Part shown: piece after piece, positions 6,970 to 12,227 of the stretch | How the letters are laid out: each line of letters opens with the position of its first letter | How positions within the stretch are numbered: the stretch's first letter is position 1 | Source of the DNA: DATKKX01 sp035542775 | GTDB taxonomy: Bacteria; Planctomycetota; Phycisphaerae; UBA1845; UTPLA1 | DNA length: 12,227 nt | Assembly: GCA_035542775.1 (NCBI GenBank) | Contig: DATKKX010000244.1 | Location: 1-12,227, forward strand | Direction of reading: 5' to 3' | Notes under the pieces: model-generated | The model's database searches: none | What the model was told of the DNA's origin: nothing | What the model saw: the letters and a program-made list of their open reading frames with translations, nothing else | Made by a program: the position numbers and the translations under genes

Positions 6970-8678
6970 GCGCAGATCGCAGTCGACAAGTCGAGGAGAT
7001 CTTCCACAAGCTCCTGCAACGCGAGCCGGGCGAGCGCGCCGCCTACCTGAACAAGGCCTGTTCCGGCGATCCCGAGTTGGCCGCGGAGGTACAGCCCCTC
7101 CTCGATGCCTACGAGAATTCGACCGACTTCCTTGAAAAGCCCCTGCCCGCTACGCTCGACAAGGCCTTCATCGAGGAGCAGAAAAGCGGACTGATTCGCG
7201 CCGAGGAGGAGGCCCTCGTCGGCCACCGCATCGGCCCCTGGAAGCTGGTCCGCAAGATTGCCGCCGGCGGAATGGGCACCGTCTACCTCGCCAGTCGCGA
7301 TGATGGCCAGTACCAGCGCCAGGCCGCGATCAAGCTCATCAGGCCGGGACTACGCTTCGACGAGCCGCTGCAAAGGCGCAAAATCATCCGCCAGTTCCGT
7401 GACGAACAGCAGCTCCTGGCCGATCTCGATCACCCCAACATCGCCAAGCTGCTCGAGGGCGGTACCACCGAGGACGGCCTGCCCTACCTGGTCATGGAGT
7501 ACATCGAGGGCCAGCCCATTACCGAATACTGCGAGCAGCGCAATCTCTCGATCGAGCAGCGCTTGGCCATCTTCCGGCCGGTGTGCCTTGGCTTGCAGTA
7601 CGCCCATGGGAAGCTCATCGCCCATCGCGATCTCAAGCCCAGCAACATCCTGGTTTCATCGAGTCCTGATTCCATCGGTGATCCTGTCCCGCGGCTGCTC
7701 GATTTCGGCATTGCCAAGCTGCTGAACAAGGATGCCTACGGCGAGAGCGGCGCCGGCACCTCACTCGGCCTGCGCCCGATGACGCTCGATTACGCCAGCC
7801 CCGAGCAAGTCCGCGGCGAGGCCATCACCACCGTGAGTGACGTCTACTCCCTGGGAGTCGTGTTGTACGAAGTGCTCACCGGCCGGCTGCCCTACGAGGT
7901 CAATAAGTACTCCGCCGAGTGGATCATCAGCAAGGAACTGCCCAAGCGGCCCAGCGCCATCCGCAAGGGGATCAGCCGCGACGTGGACGCCATCGTGCTC
8001 AAGGCCCTCGAGAAGGACCCGGCTCGCCGCTACCAGAGTGTCGCCGCCCTGGCCGAGGATATCGACCGCCACGTCACCGGTCGCCCCATCATGGCCCGCC
8101 CGCCCAGCGCCCTCTATTACTTGGGCAAGTTCATCGTTCGTAACCGTTGGGCGGTATTCCTCCTCGTCTGTGGAATCACCGCCGGGCTGGCCGTCGGCAT
8201 TTCCGTGAAGACCAAAGCCGAATGGGATGCTGAACGCGAGCAGCGGGAGTTGGCCACCTGGCTGTATTACGTGGGACGCTCGTTCTTCCTGCAGAAGGAC
8301 TACCTCACCGCCGAAGGCATCCTTCGCCGCGTGATAAAAATCGAGGAGAAATTGCCCGCCGAACAGGACTGGCGCGGCCCCTGGTTGCTCGCCGAGCGGC
8401 GCGACCTGCTTGCTCAATGTCTGCTGGCCCAGGGCAAACACAACGACGAAGCCGTGGACTTGGTCGAGAAAAGCTATCCCCCCCTCAGGGAATACTTTGG
8501 CGAGTCCGACCGCCGCATCCGCGACGCCCGCGACAGAATCATCGATCTGTACACCGCGCTGGGCAAGCCGGAGTCGGCCTACCGACTCCTCGGCGAACCG
8601 GTGAAGCTGCCGCCGCTTGAGGAGCCGTCACCGGCAAACGGGGCGGCGGACCGCGAACCGACATCAAAGCCGGGCTGA
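6966..8678 (+). CDS. Membrane Ser/Thr protein kinase with TPR-like C-terminus
   Basis: A Hanks-type kinase, 570 residues. Residues 1-60 are the helical lead-in (EEIFHKLLQREPGERAAYL) common in kinases paired with these ECF factors. The kinase domain runs from about 90 to 370: ATP loop AAGGMGTVY (99-107, with Ala where the first loop glycine usually stands), Lys123 in AAIKLI, Glu147 in the following helix as probable salt-bridge partner, HRDLKPSN (220-227), DFG (246-248), and SPE (278-280) in place of APE. All catalytic residues are present, so activity is expected. One transmembrane segment (about 394-413) puts the kinase in the cytoplasm. The C-terminal part (about 425-545) looks like two or three degenerate TPR helical pairs, outside the membrane if topology is simple, and ends in a disordered tail. 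GTG start coupled to the sigma factor. Confidence 0.94.
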   Translation: MSADRSRQVEEIFHKLLQREPGERAAYLNKACSGDPELAAEVQPLLDAYENSTDFLEKPLPATLDKAFIEEQKSGLIRAEEEALVGHRIGPWKLVRKIAAGGMGTVYLASRDDGQYQRQAAIKLIRPGLRFDEPLQRRKIIRQFRDEQQLLADLDHPNIAKLLEGGTTEDGLPYLVMEYIEGQPITEYCEQRNLSIEQRLAIFRPVCLGLQYAHGKLIAHRDLKPSNILVSSSPDSIGDPVPRLLDFGIAKLLNKDAYGESGAGTSLGLRPMTLDYASPEQVRGEAITTVSDVYSLGVVLYEVLTGRLPYEVNKYSAEWIISKELPKRPSAIRKGISRDVDAIVLKALEKDPARRYQSVAALAEDIDRHVTGRPIMARPPSALYYLGKFIVRNRWAVFLLVCGITAGLAVGISVKTKAEWDAEREQRELATWLYYVGRSFFLQKDYLTAEGILRRVIKIEEKLPAEQDWRGPWLLAERRDLLAQCLLAQGKHNDEAVDLVEKSYPPLREYFGESDRRIRDARDRIIDLYTALGKPESAYRLLGEPVKLPPLEEPSPANGAADREPTSKPG

Positions 8679-8710
8679 TGCGAGCCATCCATGGCATCAT
8701 TCCTGCTTGC

Positions 8711-10138
8711 TCACGCCTGGGGAACCGGCAGGTACATCCCCGGCCACGGATCTTCCTTTGCGGGCACAGGCCGATGAGCATTGCTCCCCCGCGTGAGCCA
8801 GCACGTGTTCCGCAACGTCATCGCCGCGTAGGGAAGAATCCAAGACAGGCACGCTACCCAGAAAAACTTGTAGACCAACAGCCACACCCAGTCACTGTCC
8901 CGCTCATTGCGGTAATAGATCGCCGCGGAGACTGCCGCGAAGATCAGGATCACGCCGGCACGATGCAGAAGGTACCCCTCGTTCATCGCCACCAGGGCCG
9001 CGTTGTCGGCCACCAGTAGCGGCGGCAGCACCAGCGAGGGTACCACCAATAGCATGTTGGCCCGGAAGGCGTGAAGGTGCTTCGCTCGGAACCTGCTGAA
9101 CAGAAATCTGAACAGCACGATCGTCTCCCGGATGTTGCTTCGCGCCCAACGCAGAAACATCCTGGTGAGGCCCGCAAAGGTGTGCGGCATGTTGCTCCGG
9201 ACCACGGCGTTGCCCTGATAAGCGGTCAACCAACCTTCGCGAAGGAACAAATTGGTCATGGCCCGATCTTCGCCCGTGGTGCAGGCCTGCCCCAGAAATC
9301 GTTGAGCCAGCCACTCATCCGCGATCCTCCGGACCACCTCCGCGCGATACGCGCTCAGCGCCCCCGGTGTGCAGAACACGCCGCGGAACTCGTTCTGATA
9401 GGCCCTGACGAACTTGAACGACATGCTGAAGTAGCACTTCAGAAAGCGCGTCATCAGGCTCTGCTGAGGATTGAGCACCTCAACGCAGCCGGCCACGCAT
9501 CCAACCGCTGGTTCGCGGACCAGGGGCGTAACCACGTTCCGCAGGGCGTTTCGCTCCAGCACGCTGTCCGAATCGAGCGTAACAAAGACGTCGCCCCGGG
9601 CCTCGGCAAAACCGAGATGCAGCGCCCGTCGCTTGCCTTTGTTGCTCAAGTGCCGCAGCGGTGTCACTCGCACTCGCCGCTTCGCCTCCCGGGTCGCGGC
9701 GAGAATGTGCAGCCACGTGTCATCCGTGCTGCCGTCGTCGATGGCGATGATCTCCAGCTTGTCCGCGGGGTAGCGGCTGGCCGCGGCGGACAGGATCGCC
9801 TGCCGGACCAGTGCTCCCTCGTTGAACGCCGGAATCAACACCGATACGGTCGGCAGGGCCTCGTCCATCAGGCCGTCCAACGGCCGGTATCGCCACCACA
9901 GCGCAACCCGCCAGATCATCGCCGCCAGCATCACTGCCCCGTAGCCCGCCGTTGCCAGCCAGAACAGTTTCCCCATCGTCGACGGCGGCAGGAAAAGTCT
10001 TGGCGTCCACAGCCGGCCCCCGAGCCAGGCCAGTATCAAAAGACTCGCGGCGCCCGCCGCGATGAGGACCTTGACGCATGGCTCAAATCCGCCCCAGGCC
10101 CGGGACACTCCGGCATCCTTCTTGGCCCCCTCCGGCAT
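8711..10138 (-). CDS. Family 2 membrane glycosyltransferase (hyaluronan/chitin-synthase-like)
   Basis: A GT2 enzyme of 475 residues from the chosen ATG, likely a processive polysaccharide synthase that makes and exports a surface glycan from nucleotide sugars. Two N-terminal helices (about 21-40 and 57-80) precede the GT-A domain, which has VSVLIPAFNEG (98-108), DDGSTDD (134-140), the metal-binding DSD in TLDSDS (189-191) and the acceptor-site GED in TTGEDR (289-291). MFLRW (327-331) sits at the QxxRW position, with Met for Gln. Three more helices follow (about 362-385, 393-408, 417-440). The reading frame is open to 10447; I chose ATG 10138 because codons become strongly G/C-ending only after it and the length fits the family. 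ATG 10237 is the main alternative. Converges on the kinase with a 32-base gap. The sugar cannot be read from sequence. Confidence 0.88.
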   Translation of the reverse strand: MPEGAKKDAGVSRAWGGFEPCVKVLIAAGAASLLILAWLGGRLWTPRLFLPPSTMGKLFWLATAGYGAVMLAAMIWRVALWWRYRPLDGLMDEALPTVSVLIPAFNEGALVRQAILSAAASRYPADKLEIIAIDDGSTDDTWLHILAATREAKRRVRVTPLRHLSNKGKRRALHLGFAEARGDVFVTLDSDSVLERNALRNVVTPLVREPAVGCVAGCVEVLNPQQSLMTRFLKCYFSMSFKFVRAYQNEFRGVFCTPGALSAYRAEVVRRIADEWLAQRFLGQACTTGEDRAMTNLFLREGWLTAYQGNAVVRSNMPHTFAGLTRMFLRWARSNIRETIVLFRFLFSRFRAKHLHAFRANMLLVVPSLVLPPLLVADNAALVAMNEGYLLHRAGVILIFAAVSAAIYYRNERDSDWVWLLVYKFFWVACLSWILPYAAMTLRNTCWLTRGSNAHRPVPAKEDPWPGMYLPVPQA

Positions 10139-10514
10139 GCCCCATAACTGGCCCGACGGCGGACCATTCCCCGTCCGCGCAACCCGCTGGCGCCCGGTCC
10201 CTGTGTCAACAAGACTTGGTGAATCGAAGCCCATCATCGTCTGGCCATTGCCACGGTCGCTCCGCCCCCAAACGGCAATTCTACTCTGGTTCCCGTCGCA
10301 TCGACTACCGACCTGCCGGCTGGCCTGTCCAGCCCAGTCGCCCACCGCCCCGCGCGCAGCATCGCCGGGGACGCCCCATGGTTCTAGACCTGCATACCGG
10401 CGGAACGTTGGCCATCTGGTCGGGCCCGCGGCGCAGAATTTTTCCATCTCGTTTCGGACCCAATGTCGCCTGCATCAGTGCCGATTGCCGCAATCTTTGG
10501 TATAACCGTGCTCC
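10139..10514. other. Divergent intergenic region between glycosyltransferase and HhH gene
   Basis: This stretch of 376 bases separates the two divergent genes. If the glycosyltransferase starts at ATG 10237, its last 99 bases are coding on the minus strand. A minus-strand TAGAAT (complement of 10278-10283) is a possible -10 for the glycosyltransferase, without a clear -35. A small GGCTGG/CCAGCC hairpin lies at 10318-10334. Plus- and minus-strand reading frames run through it but are rich in Arg, Pro and Gly and look like GC-rich noise. I see no RNA gene. Confidence 0.4.
10498..10506 (+). promoter_or_regulatory. Extended -10 promoter, possibly leaderless transcript
   Basis: TGG-TATAAC matches the extended -10 pattern TGnTATAAT in all but the last base. 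Only eight bases separate it from ATG 10515, and there is no Shine-Dalgarno sequence in between, so transcription would begin almost at the start codon. Confidence 0.4.
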
Positions 10515-10955
10515 ATGGAGGACCTTCCCTGTTCTGTCGACCGAACGCGGCCGGCACCCGGTCGAAACAACGAGCCGTCAGTCCGGCGTCACCGGGCGCC
10601 ATGTGCCGCGGTGGTCGCCCTCGTCCTCAGCACGCTTCTGGTCGGACAGAATTACCATCGACATGTTGTCTGGCCGCTTGTGGTGAACTCGGACCAGATC
10701 CGGCGCGTTCGCATTGGCGTCGACCCGAATACCGCCGCATGGTTTGAGTTGGCCCAGCTTCCCGGCATCGGCGAATCCCTCGCCCATCGCATTACCGAGT
10801 TTCGCGATTCTCGATCGAGCGCCACAGAGGCGACCTCTCGCCCGGTTGTGGTCTTCAAATGCCCGGCTGATCTGACGCAAGTAAAGGGCATTGGCGCCGC
10901 AACATTGTTGAAGATTTCACCTTACCTCTACCTTTCGGGCTCTGGAAACCATTGA
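10515..10955 (+). CDS. Membrane-anchored helix-hairpin-helix protein, ComEA-like
   Basis: A protein of 146 residues. A basic N-terminus is followed by one hydrophobic segment (about 29-46, PCAAVVALVLSTLLVG), which should anchor it with the C-terminal domain outside the cytoplasm. That domain holds two helix-hairpin-helix motifs: LPGIGESLAHRITEFR (82-97), preceded by the usual DPNTA, and VKGIGAATLLKI (123-134). This is the layout of ComEA-type proteins, which bind double-stranded DNA at the cell surface during uptake. The linker between the motifs (98-118) is longer than in typical ComEA. No other competence gene (comEC, comF) is in the window, so a role in transformation is inference; short HhH proteins of this kind are common in planctomycetes. 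Start ATG 10515 has no ribosome site, but a -10-like box lies just before it. Confidence 0.78.
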   Translation: MEDLPCSVDRTRPAPGRNNEPSVRRHRAPCAAVVALVLSTLLVGQNYHRHVVWPLVVNSDQIRRVRIGVDPNTAAWFELAQLPGIGESLAHRITEFRDSRSSATEATSRPVVVFKCPADLTQVKGIGAATLLKISPYLYLSGSGNH

Positions 10956-11029
10956 CAGCCACCACCTTCGCCGATATCGTCACCGCGGAACACAGGGGCC
11001 CGGCGGCCAGACATTCGGGCGGGTAGCGT

Positions 11030-11368
11030 ATGTCCATCAAGGATTGGTCTGATAATATCATCCTGGGCGAACTGCAGGACGACCCTCAGTTCTCCGACGA
11101 CCTCAACGCCATACAGGACTTGCTCGAAAAGCGCAACGGCTCAAACGTCGTCCTCGACTTTTCCGGCGTCACATTCCTGAACTCGTCGAACATCGCCAAG
11201 CTGCTGAAGCTGCGAAAGCTCATGCACACCGACGCCCCCGGCAAGCTGCGGCTCTGTGGCATCAAGACCGGCGTGTGGGGCGTCTTTCTCGTGACCGGCC
11301 TGGACAAGATCTTCGAATTCTGCAACGACGTCACCGGCGGCCTGACCAGCGTCCAGATGGACCAGTAG
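11030..11368 (+). CDS. STAS-domain protein, anti-sigma-factor-antagonist type
   Basis: A single STAS domain of 112 residues, the size of SpoIIAA/RsbV anti-sigma-factor antagonists. These bind a histidine-kinase-fold anti-sigma factor and are switched by serine phosphorylation. VVLDFSGVTFLNSSNIAKLL (40-59) is the signature; Ser53, the second of NSS, aligns with the phosphorylated serine of SpoIIAA (DSSG), with Asn after it where SpoIIAA has Gly. LRLCGIKTGVWGVFLVTGLDKIFEF (73-97) is the usual end of the fold. No RsbW-type kinase, phosphatase or SigB-type factor is nearby, so its partners lie elsewhere, and the ECF factor at 6361 is not an obvious one. The start has only a weak GGGTAG upstream. 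It follows the HhH gene by 74 bases with no terminator seen between. Confidence 0.85.
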   Translation: MSIKDWSDNIILGELQDDPQFSDDLNAIQDLLEKRNGSNVVLDFSGVTFLNSSNIAKLLKLRKLMHTDAPGKLRLCGIKTGVWGVFLVTGLDKIFEFCNDVTGGLTSVQMDQ

Positions 11369-11459
11369 CCGCCCGGCCTTCAGTGACCAATCCTTGCAGC
11401 AGCGCTTTGCCCCCCACCGATTCGCCCCTGCGAGTTCTTGGCCCCCCCTCATCAATAGC

Positions 11460-11468
11460 TGTTAGAAT
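11460..11468 (+). promoter_or_regulatory. Extended -10 promoter for the zinc-ribbon gene
   Basis: TGT-TAGAAT fits the extended -10 pattern and lies 55 bases before ATG 11524. The -35 region is C-rich and unconvincing. Transcription would start near 11475, leaving a leader of about 50 bases. Confidence 0.35.
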
Positions 11469-11523
11469 GCTTGGGGCGAGGGCCAGCGATCAGGCGTCCC
11501 CAAGCCGATCGGGAAACGAACCG

Positions 11524-12153
11524 ATGCGGACCAACCGGCCAAAGAGGGTTGTCTACGCCATCTTACTCGCAGGCGCCATTGTCTTAACGCTGCTGCTCTA
11601 CGTCTTGCCATGGACGGCGCGCTCCATCGGCGAACGCTTAGGTTGGTCGATACGCGCTAATAGCGTTTTGTTGGGTGGCATGGTGCTGGCTCTGGTTAGC
11701 CTGTCCGTGGCAGGCAAACCCGTCTACGACCTGTGGCAAAGACGAAAGGAGCCCAAACCCGGCTTTTGCCCGCAATGCGGATATTGCTTGATTGAAAACG
11801 AAACCGGCAAATGCCCGGAGTGCGGGACTTCCTTAGAGGTCGTGGTATTCCTCTGCGCCGTTTGTGGGCGAAAAGCACATGTTCCCGCTTCCCTGCGAGG
11901 TCGCAAGTTTGACTGCCCGCATTGTGCTGCGACTGTCCAACTCGCAAGAACGATGTGCGGAACCTGTGAACGCGAGGTTTACTTTCCCGCCGTGCCGCGA
12001 GGCCGTCAGACCGTCTGTCCGCACTGTGCGGCGGCCACCGAACTCCTGGTATGCGTTTGCGAGCATTGCCTAAGCAATGTTATCATGCCTGTTTCGCTCC
12101 GCGGCCAGACGCGGCAATGTCCATTTTGTGGCACGGCGAGTCCAATACCCTGA
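11524..12153 (+). CDS. Membrane protein with four tandem zinc-ribbon-like knuckles
   Basis: A protein of 209 residues with no function I can assign. Two hydrophobic helices (about 9-30 and 46-64) are followed by four CxxC...CxxC units. The first is CPQC (82-85) with CPEC (97-100). The other three form a regular array: CAVC 111-114 with CPHC 131-134, CGTC 145-148 with CPHC 165-168, CEHC 179-182 with CPFC 199-202. Each unit is 24 residues, the spacing is exactly 34, and each carries a P-x-x-x-RG(R/Q) stretch between its cysteine pairs. Such ribbons usually bind structural zinc and mediate protein or nucleic-acid contacts. A simple two-helix topology would leave the array in the cytoplasm. ATG 11524 is preferred for its basic residues before the first helix; ATG 11467 overlaps the candidate -10. 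It follows the STAS gene by 155 bases. Confidence 0.8.
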   Translation: MRTNRPKRVVYAILLAGAIVLTLLLYVLPWTARSIGERLGWSIRANSVLLGGMVLALVSLSVAGKPVYDLWQRRKEPKPGFCPQCGYCLIENETGKCPECGTSLEVVVFLCAVCGRKAHVPASLRGRKFDCPHCAATVQLARTMCGTCEREVYFPAVPRGRQTVCPHCAAATELLVCVCEHCLSNVIMPVSLRGQTRQCPFCGTASPIP

Positions 12154-12227
12154 AGCCCACCATTTCGTGTTCTCAACTTGCCCCGGCTTGGCCCTGCTCC
12201 AGAGGCCAGACGACAGTATGATCCTGG
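12154..12227 (+). other. Intergenic end of window with a possible -10 box
   Basis: Seventy-four bases after the last gene hold no coding sequence I can support. TATGAT at 12217-12222 matches five of six -10 positions and may belong to a gene beyond the window edge; no clear -35 accompanies it. Confidence 0.25.

Noticed and set aside
6361..8678. Toxin-antitoxin or defence reading of the sigma-kinase pair
   Set aside because: The domain content is a standard ECF sigma factor with its kinase, a known regulatory pairing, and no effector or nuclease domain is present.
8676..8698. TGATGC/GCATCA and GCCAT/ATGGC pairing between the convergent kinase and glycosyltransferase
   Set aside because: The stems are short and interrupted and no T-tract follows on either strand, so I do not call a terminator.
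9071..10147. Plus-strand open frame of 358 codons opposite the glycosyltransferase
   Set aside because: It is rich in Arg, His, Pro and Gln and has no domain, while the minus-strand frame carries every GT2 motif.
10139..10447. Full-length 578-codon reading of the glycosyltransferase
   Set aside because: The first hundred residues are Arg/Gly/Trp-rich with no family similarity, and codon third positions change character near ATG 10138.

Overview
The window is GC-rich, densely coding bacterial DNA that most likely comes from a planctomycete, perhaps Phycisphaerae or a related lineage. Four things point there together: a GlnRS beside a GluRS, a pseudopilin-like protein with a GG^FTLIE leader and a C-terminal His/Asp-Gly motif, an ECF sigma factor of the kind planctomycetes and acidobacteria pair with a Ser/Thr kinase, and small membrane proteins carrying CxxC...CPECG zinc ribbons. 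The assignment rests on protein families recognised by eye; there is no rRNA or tRNA in the window. I see no CRISPR array, transposase or prophage gene.

Layout. (1) 1-4332, all plus strand: the C-terminal part of glutamyl-tRNA synthetase, a nucleotidyltransferase-fold protein overlapping a zinc-ribbon membrane protein by ATGA, then a complete glutaminyl-tRNA synthetase. Compact perfect hairpins sit between these genes. (2) 4333-5029: a 201-bp stretch bounded by perfect 24-bp inverted repeats, then a C_GCAxxG_C_C family redox-type protein. (3) 5096-8678: a minus-strand pseudopilin with a good intrinsic terminator, divergent from a plus-strand ECF sigma factor overlapping a membrane Ser/Thr kinase by GTGA. 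(4) 8711-10138: a minus-strand membrane family 2 glycosyltransferase that converges on the kinase. (5) 10515-12153, plus strand: a membrane-anchored ComEA-like helix-hairpin-helix protein, a STAS anti-sigma-antagonist-type protein, and a membrane protein with four zinc-ribbon-like cysteine knuckles, three of them at an exact 34-residue period.

How they may work together. GluRS and GlnRS would charge tRNA-Glu and tRNA-Gln directly, so the organism need not depend on transamidation for Gln-tRNA. The sigma factor and kinase are almost certainly one signalling unit; the divergent pseudopilin is a plausible but unproven target. The STAS protein may belong to another partner-switching circuit whose kinase and sigma factor lie elsewhere. 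The glycosyltransferase looks like a processive surface-polysaccharide synthase.

I found no clear multi-gene novel system. The points most worth following are the 201-bp inverted-repeat element behind glnS, the palindrome and start-stop codon pair over the sigma-factor start, and the periodic zinc-ribbon array.
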